Under the pieces are notes generated by a model that was not told the origin of the DNA, searched no databases, and saw only the letters and a list, made by a program, of their open reading frames with translations. A stretch of DNA of 64,000 nt, taken from JAPPLB01 sp965204095. Lineage in GTDB: Bacteria; Acidobacteriota; Terriglobia; Bryobacterales; UBA6623. Below are positions 35,701 through 44,235 of this stretch, piece after piece (the stretch's first letter is position 1; every line of letters starts with the position of its first letter). The DNA lies in NCBI GenBank assembly GCA_965204095.1, contig OZ241991.1, positions 1,426,001 to 1,490,000 of the forward strand. The letters run 5' to 3'. Position numbers and translations under genes: made by a program.

Positions 35701-35991
35701 AATCGATGGTTCGACACCGACTGCTTTGCACTGCCGGGGCTGTTCCAGTGGGGGGACGCCGGGAGGAACATCGTCCGAGCCGACGGAAACGTGAGCATCG
35801 ACGTCGGCCTCTACAAGAACTTCATGCTGACCGAGGAACTGAGGTTGCAGTTCCGGGCCGAAGCCTTCAATCTGCCCAACCATGCGAATTTCAGCATCCC
35901 GAACCGCAACATGCGCTCGGGCGGGCGCGGCGTGGTCAGCCAGGCTTTCGAACCGCGCCGCATTCAATTCTCGCTCAAGCTGAGTTTCTGA
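32704..35991 (+). CDS. TonB-dependent receptor with N-terminal carboxypeptidase-regulatory-like domain
   Basis: 1,095 residues. A signal peptide (FAACVLLTLFVLSPLYG) is followed by a CarboxypepD_reg-like domain (TIVGTVTDQTGAVIPGAEIT, NERGDYTLTNVAIGRYNV), a plug region (LPLNKREFLQLALLQPGVVP, VQEFKIQTSNYSAELPTKGG) and a long beta-barrel ending in aromatic F (IQFSLKLSF). This architecture (Oar-like) is strongly expanded in Acidobacteriota. ATG 32704 is used because GGGGGA lies just upstream and the signal peptide starts there. It probably imports a large ligand, possibly a glycan, given two secreted propellers and a TPR protein downstream. Confidence 0.92.
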   Translation: MRFRFAACVLLTLFVLSPLYGQTSTATIVGTVTDQTGAVIPGAEITATHVDTGRVRTTATNERGDYTLTNVAIGRYNVAAVLEGFSQQEVSDIVLQLDQTARVNLELRPGEVTEIVTVEGTAPVLASDTSDVGGVIENTQIVELPLNKREFLQLALLQPGVVPPMPGTFLERNQGQFTSVAAMGTRQEYQQVSLHGITNMDPQNNNLAVRPNVEAVQEFKIQTSNYSAELPTKGGVVVNLVIKSGTNKLHSTIYEFFRNSELDGRNFFSILPYSPPYRQNQFGGTVGGPIVKNKTFGFFAFEGLRTREARTAVNIVPDDEQRNGVFDPGKFGIIHDPLTFNPETRERMPFPNNTIPRDRVHPVSADIMTFVDPVNNPADPARNLVTNASAMDDINQYNGRFDHLFSENDTLMFSYNITDRKSAFPSVGGVSGVGTGTGGFQDVGGARFDDRSQHMSFAYTHIFSPNVLNEIRGGFVRYQHNEIGRNQGTLFEAERWGIPGSENRERFAAWPTLSVTGYNFPSEGRTSIYWNSVYQLANSFTWNKGNHSMKMGWSGQLINGFLQFCFCPGSYGANGQYTGLSQAAGPGDAFAQFLLGDLSRVSKWEVFDSNYLYGQQHGMYFQDDWKITPKLTLNLGLRYDYAQPLKDKQDRVASWDPATGEVIYPDNAPLVIKDPNTGATSPFDPPFPYRTTPNRGLYQADKMNLAPRFGYAYQVSNKTVSRGAFGIFNGMNPTRHESLSSFSSPFLFFPSQGPNIDPEIPTINWDVGFTGAARTISTTLWKARPLFGLKNPYIMMWNQGFQHTLKDDLLLDVAYVGSAGRQQTVFYGENICPPGPGNCQQRRPYNKVGLVRSFYTGGNSSYHSLQARLEKRFSQGVGFALSYTVSKSIDHASTDVGSQGDGSGAENPFDVHGSQRGVSAFDIPQRLVFNYVWELPWGPGHGRLDSGPASYILGGWQLTGIIALQSGYPFTVSHGSRTNGAGGGRPDRTCDGRLSNPSLNRWFDTDCFALPGLFQWGDAGRNIVRADGNVSIDVGLYKNFMLTEELRLQFRAEAFNLPNHANFSIPNRNMRSGGRGVVSQAFEPRRIQFSLKLSF

Positions 35992-36155
35992 GCGGACAGG
36001 GAAACGCAGGCGACGACTGCATCACAGACGGATCCGGGATCGGCAAGCGGCGGCCCGAGCGGCGGCGGCTTGCGGCCCGGAGCCGTTGTTGTTTCCTCGT
36101 TGTTTCTTCGGAGAATCGTACAAGACCCGGGCGGGATGAATCAGCCGAAACAAGC

Positions 36156-37613
36156 ATGACATCTCGCAGGGCATTTCTGTGGACCTCTGCGGCCATGGCA
36201 TCGGCTGCGGTTTCGGCTCCAGGACCGCTCCACGCCTCGACGCACGCCGCCGCGGGCGCGAAACGCGGGCGCCGCGTCCTGTTCCAACCGACTCCGGACC
36301 GGTTACGGCAAGGCGTCTTCGAGGGCGCCGAAGTCAACGCCGCTCACGACGGCATCACGCTGGCGAAGGGACCCGGCGGCTCCCACCGGCAGGCCGGTTC
36401 GTTCCTTTCGCCACCTGTCCCGGTCAAGGGCATGCCTTCGCTGCGCCTGAGTTGGCGGGAGCGCTGGACGACTCCCCTCGCTTGGGAGAAGCACCCTCGA
36501 AATCCGATTCTCGGGCCGCCGCCGCCCGGCAACTGGGATGCCGGCAGCCTCACCTCGCCCAGCCTCCTGCGGGCCGCTGACGAGTTCCGCCTCTACTACG
36601 GCTCGCGTCCCAAGGGATCGGAAACCGCCGTCGGGATGGCCACGGCGCCTGTGTCCGATCCGCACCGCTGGAAGAAACATCCCAAGCCCGTCTTGACGGC
36701 CGGCGCGCCGGGAGCGTTTGACGAAAACGGCGTCATCGGACCGGAAGTGGTTCCTGTCACCGATACGCACTGGCACATGTACTATGTGGGCTATCATCCG
36801 ACAGCGAGGCAGGGCCGCATGCCGGTTCATCAAATCGGCCTCGCCGAGAGTGATGACGGGGGTCTGACGTGGCGGCGCTCCTCGAATGAAGCGGTGGTCC
36901 CGCACGGCCCCGCTGGCAGTTACGATGCTTTCTCGACCAGCTCGTGCAGCGTTCTGCGTGTCGGCAAGCAATGGATGATGTGGTACGGAGGCATCGCGCA
37001 GGTTCCTTACCTGGCAAGTGTCTGTCTGGCGACGTCGGAAGACGGTCATTCCTGGAAGAAGTTCGAGCGCAATCCGGTGCTGTCGTTCAATCCCTATCTG
37101 GAGGCCGAAGCTTTCCTGGCGGCCGCGCCCCACGTCCTTCATGAAGACGGCCTCTTCAAGATGTGGTACAGCGCGAAGGGGTACGGGGAAGGCAGGAAGG
37201 CGGGCGACTACCGGATCTGCTACGCCGAATCGCGAGACGGCATCTTGTGGGACCGCTTCCCCAAGAACCCGGTGGTCGGCCCTTCGGCCGCCGGGTGGGA
37301 CAGCAATATGGCGGAGTATCCGGAAGTGCTGCACGTAGACGGCGAGCATCACATGTGGTACTGCGGCGACGGCTACGGGTCGCTCGGTTATGCCAAGGGG
37401 CGGCCCTTGGCGCGGGTTCGCATCCAGACCCGAGCCGGCAACACGAAGAGCCCCGATGCCTCCTGGAGCGGCTGGTCCGATCCTCACCCGGAGCCCACGG
37501 GCTCGCAAGTGAACTACGAGACGGCCGCTTTCCTCCAGATTCGAGCGGGACTGGAAACCGAAGATCGTGATTTCTCGCCCGCGGTGCAGGACATTACACT
37601 TACGACGGCTTGA
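36156..37613 (+). CDS. Tat-exported glycosidase-like propeller protein
   Basis: 485 residues with a twin-arginine leader (MTSRRAFLWTSAAMASAAVS). Propeller blades typical of GH32/43/130-like proteins follow: LTSPSLLRAADEFRLYYGSR, IGLAESDDGGLTWRRSS, LATSEDGHSWKKFERNP, YAESRDGILWDRFPKNP, with MYYVGYH, MMWYGG, MWYSAKG and MWYCGDG. Catalytic residues not assigned. The start is taken as ATG 36156, which opens the leader; the frame is open further upstream into the receptor gene. It overlaps the next frame at its stop, suggesting co-transcription. Confidence 0.8.
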   Translation: MTSRRAFLWTSAAMASAAVSAPGPLHASTHAAAGAKRGRRVLFQPTPDRLRQGVFEGAEVNAAHDGITLAKGPGGSHRQAGSFLSPPVPVKGMPSLRLSWRERWTTPLAWEKHPRNPILGPPPPGNWDAGSLTSPSLLRAADEFRLYYGSRPKGSETAVGMATAPVSDPHRWKKHPKPVLTAGAPGAFDENGVIGPEVVPVTDTHWHMYYVGYHPTARQGRMPVHQIGLAESDDGGLTWRRSSNEAVVPHGPAGSYDAFSTSSCSVLRVGKQWMMWYGGIAQVPYLASVCLATSEDGHSWKKFERNPVLSFNPYLEAEAFLAAAPHVLHEDGLFKMWYSAKGYGEGRKAGDYRICYAESRDGILWDRFPKNPVVGPSAAGWDSNMAEYPEVLHVDGEHHMWYCGDGYGSLGYAKGRPLARVRIQTRAGNTKSPDASWSGWSDPHPEPTGSQVNYETAAFLQIRAGLETEDRDFSPAVQDITLTTA

Positions 37614-37624
37614 GGAGGACTACA

Positions 37625-38692
37625 TTGATACGGCGAAACATCTGTTCCCTTGCTTGCCTGCTGGTCCTTACGATCTGTGGGGCCTGCACTCAGGGCGAAG
37701 AGGCACCGGAGGGCGCGGAGGAAGAAAAGAAACGGCTGCAACCCTGGGCGAAACAAGGCAGGATTCTCGCTCCGGGGTTCGCCGGTCCTCTCTCGAGCAA
37801 CCGGCTTTCCGCCCCGTCGGTCGTGAAGTTGAAGGACGGCCGGCTGCGGCTGTACTTCTGGACAGGCGACAAGGAGGGTTACCACTATCTCTTCGCGGCC
37901 GAGGCGTCGCCTGACAATCCTCACGATTGGGAACTGCTGAGTGAAGAGCCTCTTCTCCGCCCTTCCCCGACCGGCAACCTCAGTGACAGAGGCCCCAGCT
38001 TCCCCTGGGTGTTGCCGCGGGAAGAGGGCGGCTGGCTGATGTATTACGCGGTGTGGGGCTCCTGGGCGCCTCCCGGTGAGTTGTCGAACCGCACTTCTCT
38101 GGCGATCAGCCGCGACGAGGGAGTGACGTGGGAAACCATCAAGGAGCCGCTTCTGCCCCTAGGAGAGCCCGGTTCCTACGACGCCGGTCTGACCGGCTCG
38201 GTGTGCGTGCTGCAAACGGGCCCGGAGAAGTATGAGATGTGGTACACCGCGGGAGAGCGGTACGAGATCTTCAACGAACGCAATCGCGGCATCGTCCACA
38301 TCGGCCATGCCGTGTCGCAAGACGGCATCGAATGGGTAAAGGACCCCGAGCCCGCCTTGCGCGCCCGCCAGGAACAGGTGGAAGGCTATGAGGCGGTCGT
38401 CTCCAAACCCTCCGTGCTCATCATCGACGGCGTCTACCACATGTGGTTCAGCGTCTTCATGATGGACGGACACGGTTACCGGCTGCGATACGCCCGGTCC
38501 CAGGACGGCGTGCATTGGAAACCCTACTTCGACGAAGTGCTGTTTCCGCACAGCCCGGGCGAGTTCGATTCGGAGAATCAATCCTATTCCAACGTGATCG
38601 AGGTAGGGGACGAGCTTTGGATGTTCTACGTCGGCAACCGCTTCGGCGCTACCGGCATCGGGCTCGCTACCATGAAAACCGCCGCACTGTAG
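37625..38692 (+). CDS. Secreted glycosidase-like propeller protein, TTG start
   Basis: 355 residues. TTG 37625 has GAGGAGG six bases upstream and opens a leader MIRRNICSLACLLVLTICGA-C, which may be a lipoprotein signal although the lipobox is imperfect. Blades: LAISRDEGVTWETIKEP, GHAVSQDGIEWVKDPEP, YARSQDGVHWKPYFDEV, with MYYAVWG, MWYTAG, MWFSVF and MFYVGN. Similar in style to its upstream neighbour and to the 27.3-28.4 kb protein. Lies 11 bases after the previous stop. Confidence 0.78.
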   Translation: MIRRNICSLACLLVLTICGACTQGEEAPEGAEEEKKRLQPWAKQGRILAPGFAGPLSSNRLSAPSVVKLKDGRLRLYFWTGDKEGYHYLFAAEASPDNPHDWELLSEEPLLRPSPTGNLSDRGPSFPWVLPREEGGWLMYYAVWGSWAPPGELSNRTSLAISRDEGVTWETIKEPLLPLGEPGSYDAGLTGSVCVLQTGPEKYEMWYTAGERYEIFNERNRGIVHIGHAVSQDGIEWVKDPEPALRARQEQVEGYEAVVSKPSVLIIDGVYHMWFSVFMMDGHGYRLRYARSQDGVHWKPYFDEVLFPHSPGEFDSENQSYSNVIEVGDELWMFYVGNRFGATGIGLATMKTAAL

Positions 38693-38708
38693 CCGCGGCC
38701 GGCACGGC

Positions 38709-40259
38709 ATGAACAAACTGATCGGGCTCGCTCTGATGCTCGCGCTGGCGTGCGCTGCCGGCGGCCAGTCGTTGCCCTCGCAACCCCTTCCCGGTCAGGC
38801 GCAACCGCTTGCTGACGGCGACGAAGCCGCCGCGTTGGAAGCGTTGCGGGCAGCGCCCGACCAGGTCGAGCCCTACATCCGTCTGGCCGCCATCAATGAC
38901 CAGCGGGGCAAGCTGCATATCTCTCGGAACTACCTGCTGCGGGCGCTCGAGCTGGCTCCCGGGCACAGCGGCGTGCATCATCTGCTCAGCGTCAACTATG
39001 CGCGTATCGAAGACTGGGAAAAAGCCTTCGTTCATATGGAAACCGCGCTGAAGAGCGAACCGCGCAATGCCGCGATGCGCTACAACGCAGGCAATCTGTT
39101 CCATAACACCGGCAAGTTCCCGGAAGCGTCGCAGCAATATCGGCGGGCGCACCTCCTCGACCCCGCCAACTTCCAGTACCACTATTCGCTGGCGCTGGCG
39201 ACCGAGCTCGCCGATCAACGGGAAGAGGCGCTTGCCGAGTGGACCAGGGTCATCGAAGCCCATCCCGGCAAGGCCGCACCCTACTCCCGCCGCGCGACTC
39301 TGATGATGTCGCTCGGCCGTAGAGAAGAAGCCCATCGTGATGCGGCGAAGGCCGTCTCCCTGGATCCGAAATCGGCCGACGCCCACTACGTGCTGGGACG
39401 AATCCACGAGCAGGATCGCGAACTGCCGCAGGCGCTGGAAGCGTACGCGCAGGTCGTCGCCATCGATCCCGACCACATTCAGACCCGCTACCGCTTGAGC
39501 CTGGTCCACCGGCGCCTGGGTAATGCCGAAGAGGCCGGGAAACAAAGCAATATCTATCGGTCGCTCAAGGCAAGAAACGATGCGCTCGACACCGTCGCTC
39601 GCGCGGCGAACTCGATCGCAACCGGCAACTACAGCTTCGCCGAAACGCAACTGAGGGAGGCTGTACGAATTGACCCTGAAAACGTCCAGGCTCTTTACCA
39701 CCTCGGCATGGTTCAACAGGAGCAGCACAAGTTCGCGGACGCGGTGACAACGTTCCGGACGGTTCTTTCACTCGATCCCGAGCTGGCCATGGCGCGCGCA
39801 ACCCTCGGTCTGGCGCTGGCGGGACTGGGCCGCCGCGAGGAGGCCCGCCGCGAGCTTGGAAAGGCCCTGGAGTCGGGCGTTGGCAGCTACGAAGTGGCCC
39901 TCTTCGCCGGACGTGGGTTTCTCCGTCTCGAAGACTTCGCTCGGGCCGAAATCGCTCTCGTGCGGGCGCTCGATCTGTGGCCTTCTCATCCCAGGGCGCT
40001 TGCCGGCGCGTTCGAGCTCTACGTCATGTGGGACAAGACGCAGCGGGCGCGGGCCTACGCGGACCTGGCCGCGGAGGCGAACCCCAACGATGCGAAGCTG
40101 CTCTTCCTGGTGGGCCTGTTCTGGGCGGGTGAAGGCGAGCTCGAACGGGCGCGCGGCCGACTGCAACGAGCGAGAACGGCCCTGCCCGGGGACAACAACA
40201 TTTCTGATTTGCTGGCAAAGGTCGATGAGTTGATCGCTCGACAGGCTCGGGGCCGCTAG
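38709..40259 (+). CDS. Secreted TPR-repeat protein
   Basis: 516 residues with a signal peptide (LIGLALMLALACAAGGQ) and about ten tetratricopeptide repeats. Examples are YNAGNLFHNTGKFPEASQQY, YSLALATELADQREEALAEW, YVLGRIHEQDRELPQALEAY and YHLGMVQQEQHKFADAVTTF. TPR arrays mediate protein contacts. The gene is 16 bases from the propeller gene and about 50 before the permease gene, so it could bridge the two operons. Confidence 0.85.
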   Translation: MNKLIGLALMLALACAAGGQSLPSQPLPGQAQPLADGDEAAALEALRAAPDQVEPYIRLAAINDQRGKLHISRNYLLRALELAPGHSGVHHLLSVNYARIEDWEKAFVHMETALKSEPRNAAMRYNAGNLFHNTGKFPEASQQYRRAHLLDPANFQYHYSLALATELADQREEALAEWTRVIEAHPGKAAPYSRRATLMMSLGRREEAHRDAAKAVSLDPKSADAHYVLGRIHEQDRELPQALEAYAQVVAIDPDHIQTRYRLSLVHRRLGNAEEAGKQSNIYRSLKARNDALDTVARAANSIATGNYSFAETQLREAVRIDPENVQALYHLGMVQQEQHKFADAVTTFRTVLSLDPELAMARATLGLALAGLGRREEARRELGKALESGVGSYEVALFAGRGFLRLEDFARAEIALVRALDLWPSHPRALAGAFELYVMWDKTQRARAYADLAAEANPNDAKLLFLVGLFWAGEGELERARGRLQRARTALPGDNNISDLLAKVDELIARQARGR

Positions 40260-40307
40260 TCTCCCCGCTCCAGGCCGTCTCTTGTGACGGTCAGGAACGT
40301 CGCAACC

Positions 40308-41231
40308 ATGCAGCGGTATTTCTTCAAACGTTTCATCCGGGCGGTCATCGTCGTGTGGCTGGTCGCCACGACGTTCTTCTTCGCTTTGCGGATGATCAGC
40401 GATCCGGTCGAGCTGCTGTTTTCGCAATCGGGGATGGCCACCCCGCAAGAAAAGCAAGCCATGCGGGAGTTTCTGAAACTCGACAGCCCCATCCACATCC
40501 AGTACGCGGACTTCCTGTTTTCGGCGGTGCAAGGCGACATGGGGCACTCGTTCCGGTTCCGCCAACCGGCCTTGCCGATGTTGCTGGGGCGCCTGCCCGC
40601 GACGCTGGAGCTCACCTTCGCCGCTCTGGCGATTGCCGCCGTCATCGGCTCCATTCTGGGAATCGTTGCGGCATTGAAACCACATACGCTGGTCGATCAC
40701 TTCACGATCTTTCTGTCGCTCCTGGGACAGTCGGTTCCCGTCTTTTGGCTGGGAATCGTTCTCATGCTGATATTCGCCGTGCAACTCGGCTGGCTGCCGG
40801 CCACCGGACGCGGAGATCTGAGCCATCTCATTCTGCCCGCTTTCTGCCTGTCCACCTACCCCACGGCGAGCGTCGCTCGTTTGCTGCGGTCGAGCATGAT
40901 GGACGTCATGTCGCAGGATTACATCCGGACGGCCCGCGCCAAGGGACTGCCGGAAACCGTCGTCGTCATCCGCCATGGGCTGAGAAACGCGGCGATTCCC
41001 GCGATCACGATGCTCGGTCTGCTGCTCTCCCGTTTGCTGGGCGGAGCCGTCGTCGTCGAGACGATTTTCGATTGGCCGGGGATCGGCTCGTTGGCCTACA
41101 AGGCCATCTCGCTGCGAGACTTCACGATGGTCCAGGCCGCGTCCGTTGTTTTCGGCGTGGCCGTGGTGGTAACCAACTTCGTCGTTGACATGATCTACGC
41201 CTGGATCGACCCTCGTATCAGATATGCGTGA
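40308..41231 (+). CDS. Dpp/Opp-family peptide ABC transporter permease (DppB-like)
   Basis: 307 residues with six membrane segments (AVIVVWLVATTFFFALRMI at the start; LTFAALAIAAVIGSILGIVA). The usual DppB opening pattern is present, and the cytoplasmic EAA loop reads DYIRTARAKGLPETVVVIRH followed by GLRNA. ATG 40308 is favoured over a GTG at 40284. The neighbouring second permease and two ATPases identify the transporter; the ligand is unknown. Confidence 0.9.
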   Translation: MQRYFFKRFIRAVIVVWLVATTFFFALRMISDPVELLFSQSGMATPQEKQAMREFLKLDSPIHIQYADFLFSAVQGDMGHSFRFRQPALPMLLGRLPATLELTFAALAIAAVIGSILGIVAALKPHTLVDHFTIFLSLLGQSVPVFWLGIVLMLIFAVQLGWLPATGRGDLSHLILPAFCLSTYPTASVARLLRSSMMDVMSQDYIRTARAKGLPETVVVIRHGLRNAAIPAITMLGLLLSRLLGGAVVVETIFDWPGIGSLAYKAISLRDFTMVQAASVVFGVAVVVTNFVVDMIYAWIDPRIRYA

Positions 41232-41293
41232 CGCCAAAAAAGAGGAGGCAGCTTGAGCCCCGAGGCCATCGGCAAATCGACAGGGAGGCGACC

Positions 41294-42202
41294 GTGAGCC
41301 ACGGCGGCGAGCCCTCCCCGGCCATCCGGCGGGATCCTTCCGGGCTGAGTAACCGTCTGCCGCGGCTGCTCAGAAGTCCAGGGGCGCTGTTCGGCGTCCC
41401 TGTCGTCCTGTTGGTGCTCACGGCGGCGCTGTTTGCCCAGTACGTCTCTCCTCATGACCCATTCCAGCAGGACCTGGACCTGCGCCTCCAGCCCCCTTTC
41501 TGGGAGGAAGGAGGAGAGTTGTCCCGCCCCCTGGGAACCGATCAGTTCGGCAGGTGCCTGTTCAGCAGGATCATCCTCGGAGGCCGTGCTTCGATCATCG
41601 TCGGCGTGTCGGCGGTATTGCTCTCCGCCTTGATCGGCATACCGGTCGGATTGATCGCTGGCTATTCTCGAGGCCGCGTGGACGAGGTCATCATGGCCAT
41701 CGCCGACGTGCAGTATTCGTTCCCGTTCCTGTTCCTGGCGCTGGTGCTGAGTTATCTGCTGGGTCCGAGCCTCCACAACACCGTGCTCGCACTCGGCTTC
41801 GCGGGCTGGGTCACGTATGCCCGGGTCACGCGAGGAGAAGTGCTGTCGATCCGGGAGCGCGATTACATACTGGCCGCCCGCGCCATCGGGTGCAGCGCGA
41901 CGCGCACCGTGGTGCGGCACGTGCTCCCGCAGGTCGTCACGCCTCTCATCGTCGTCGGCACCTTGCAGACAGCCTGGATGATCGTCGTCGAAGCCTCTCT
42001 CAGCTACCTGGGAATGGGAGTGCAGCCGCCAACGCCGAGTTGGGGCAACATTCTTGCCGAAGGCCGCTTGCACATGCTGAACTCCTGGTGGTACGCCACG
42101 TTCCCCGGAATCGCGATCACGATCACGGTGCTCGGCCTGAACATGATGGGCGACTGGTTGCGCGACGTCCTGGACCCCCGATCACGGCTGCGGAGTCAAT
42201 AG
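41294..42202 (+). CDS. Dpp/Opp-family peptide ABC transporter permease (DppC-like)
   Basis: 302 residues. It has an early membrane segment (GALFGVPVVLLVLTAALF), the DppC-typical LGTDQFGRCLFSRIILGGRA, the EAA loop DYILAARAIGCSATRTVVRH and the YLGMGVQPPTPSWGNIL ending. GTG 41294 is chosen for its GGGAGG site five bases upstream. An earlier GTG at 41228 overlaps the first permease stop and is possible. Confidence 0.88.
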   Translation: MSHGGEPSPAIRRDPSGLSNRLPRLLRSPGALFGVPVVLLVLTAALFAQYVSPHDPFQQDLDLRLQPPFWEEGGELSRPLGTDQFGRCLFSRIILGGRASIIVGVSAVLLSALIGIPVGLIAGYSRGRVDEVIMAIADVQYSFPFLFLALVLSYLLGPSLHNTVLALGFAGWVTYARVTRGEVLSIRERDYILAARAIGCSATRTVVRHVLPQVVTPLIVVGTLQTAWMIVVEASLSYLGMGVQPPTPSWGNILAEGRLHMLNSWWYATFPGIAITITVLGLNMMGDWLRDVLDPRSRLRSQ

Positions 42203-42257
42203 AAGTCAGTCAGAATCATTTCTCCATGCGATACACCCAAACCAAGGGAGTTTCTTG

Positions 42258-44201
42258 ATGCCAAACGAAGCGACACAAAACACGCCGGCTGATTCACAGG
42301 AGAGCTCCCGGGACAAGCTCTCGGAACCTCGATATGGAGTCCTGATCGCGAAAGACGTCATGGTGCCGATGCGGGACGGCGTTCGCCTGGCGGCGGACCT
42401 CTATTTCCCGGCCATCGACGGAAAAGCCGTGGAAGGACGATGGCCGAGCGTCATGCAGCGCACTCCGTACAACAAGTCGGACGTCCACTACGGCGGCCAC
42501 GCGGAATATTTCTGTAAACGCGGATACGTCGGAATCATCATGGATTGCCGGGGCCGATTCAACTCCGAGGGCGAGTACTACCACTTCATCAACGAGGCCG
42601 AAGACGGCTATGACACCTGCGAATGGGTCGGGCGGCAAAGCTGGTCGGATGGCAAGATCGGCACGTTCGGCGTCTCCTACGGCTCCCAGGTGCAAAGCGC
42701 CATGGCCACCCAGAACCCCAGGAACCTGGCGGCGATGATTCCCACCGAGGGGCCGTCCAACATCTACGAGTACGGCCTGCGCCACGACGGCGCTTTCCAG
42801 CTCAAGTTCCTCACTGCGGGATTCTGGTTCGGCCTGATGAGCCAGGAAGCACGGGACAACCCCGCCATCCGGAAGGCGCTCGAGGGGGCGCGGATGGGGG
42901 ATTGGCTCTGGCGCCTGCCCCTCAAGCGGGGCCAATCGCCGCTGGCTCTCATCCCGAACTATGAGAGCTTCGTCATCGATTTCATGACGCGCGGCGACCA
43001 CGAACCCTTTTGGGATCAGCCGGGTTTCAACACCGAAGCGCATTATGACGAGCATTCGGACGTGCCCACCTATCTGGTGTGCGGCTGGTACGACTCCTGG
43101 CCTCGCGCCATGTTCATCCACTTCATGGAGCTCTCGCGGCGAAAGAAGGGTCCGATCAAGATCCTCATGGGACCGTGGATTCACGGCGACGACACCGTCG
43201 AGCTGACGTATTCCGGCGACGTGGATTTCGGCCCCGCGGCGAGCCTGAAAGGCAACCTGGGCGAACATCGCAACGCCTGGCGGCTACGCTGGTTCGACCG
43301 TTGGCTCAAGGGCATCGGCAACGGCGTGGACGAGGAGCCGCCGGTGAAGATGTTCGTGATGGGAGGCGGCAGCGGGCGCAGGAACGCGGAAGGGCGGCTC
43401 GACCACGGGGGCCGCTGGCGTGATGAATACGAATGGCCCCTGGCCCGCACGCGATACACGAACTACTATTTGCACGGGGACGGAACTCTGAGCCCGCAAG
43501 GGCCCGGCAGCAACGGTTCGCCCAGCGGGTATCTCTATGATCCGGACCATCCCGTTCCGACGATCAGCGGCAGCCTCTCGGGTCTGGCCGAGATCGTGCC
43601 GATGGAGCCCGGCGTTCACGGCGACCCGCCGCCCATGACGCGACTGCGCAACCTCGCCGTGCAGGGCGCGATGCACCAGGCGGAGTATCCCGGCGGCTTC
43701 GCGTGCAAACCCCCTTATCTGCCCCTGTCGGCGCGTCAGGACGTGTTGTCTTTCCAGACGGCGCCTCTCGATCAGAATGTCGAAGTCAGCGGCCCGATCA
43801 CCGTCAAGCTATGGGCTTCGTCCTCGGCGACGGACACCGACTTTACCGCCAAGCTCCTCGACATCTACCCGAGCAGCGACGACTATCCCGACGGCTATCA
43901 CATGAACATCACCGAAGGCATCGTCCGCGCCCGTTACCGCGACCGTTCCGGCAAAGCGAAACTGCTCGAGCCGGGCGCGGTCTACCCCTTCGAGATCATC
44001 CTCGAACCCACGAGCAACCTCTTCCAGACCGGCCATCGCATCCGCGTGGATATCTCCAGCTCGAATTTTCCGCGCTTCGACATCAACCCGAATACGGGAG
44101 AGCCGGTCGGACAACAGACGCACAGCGTCGTGGCTCACAACAAGATCTTCCACGACCCCCAACACGAGTCGCATATCGTCTTGCCCGTGATCCCGGAATG
44201 A
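42258..44201 (+). CDS. CocE/NonD-family hydrolase (X-Pro dipeptidyl-peptidase S15 type)
   Basis: 647 residues. The S15/CocE opening (MVPMRDGVRLAADLYFPAID) and nucleophile elbow GTFGVSYGSQVQ (G-x-S-x-G) are present, with the acid and His regions in LVCGWYDSWPRAMF and MGPWIHGDD. The C-terminal jelly-roll domain has VSGPITVKLWASSSATDTDF. The family hydrolyses esters or N-terminal X-Pro peptides. ATG 42258 has AGGGAG upstream. No signal peptide is evident, so it probably acts on substrates brought in by the flanking peptide transporter. Confidence 0.9.
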   Translation: MPNEATQNTPADSQESSRDKLSEPRYGVLIAKDVMVPMRDGVRLAADLYFPAIDGKAVEGRWPSVMQRTPYNKSDVHYGGHAEYFCKRGYVGIIMDCRGRFNSEGEYYHFINEAEDGYDTCEWVGRQSWSDGKIGTFGVSYGSQVQSAMATQNPRNLAAMIPTEGPSNIYEYGLRHDGAFQLKFLTAGFWFGLMSQEARDNPAIRKALEGARMGDWLWRLPLKRGQSPLALIPNYESFVIDFMTRGDHEPFWDQPGFNTEAHYDEHSDVPTYLVCGWYDSWPRAMFIHFMELSRRKKGPIKILMGPWIHGDDTVELTYSGDVDFGPAASLKGNLGEHRNAWRLRWFDRWLKGIGNGVDEEPPVKMFVMGGGSGRRNAEGRLDHGGRWRDEYEWPLARTRYTNYYLHGDGTLSPQGPGSNGSPSGYLYDPDHPVPTISGSLSGLAEIVPMEPGVHGDPPPMTRLRNLAVQGAMHQAEYPGGFACKPPYLPLSARQDVLSFQTAPLDQNVEVSGPITVKLWASSSATDTDFTAKLLDIYPSSDDYPDGYHMNITEGIVRARYRDRSGKAKLLEPGAVYPFEIILEPTSNLFQTGHRIRVDISSSNFPRFDINPNTGEPVGQQTHSVVAHNKIFHDPQHESHIVLPVIPE

Positions 44202-44235
44202 ACGGGAACAACCGCATGAAGCCCAGGAGCGCCTG

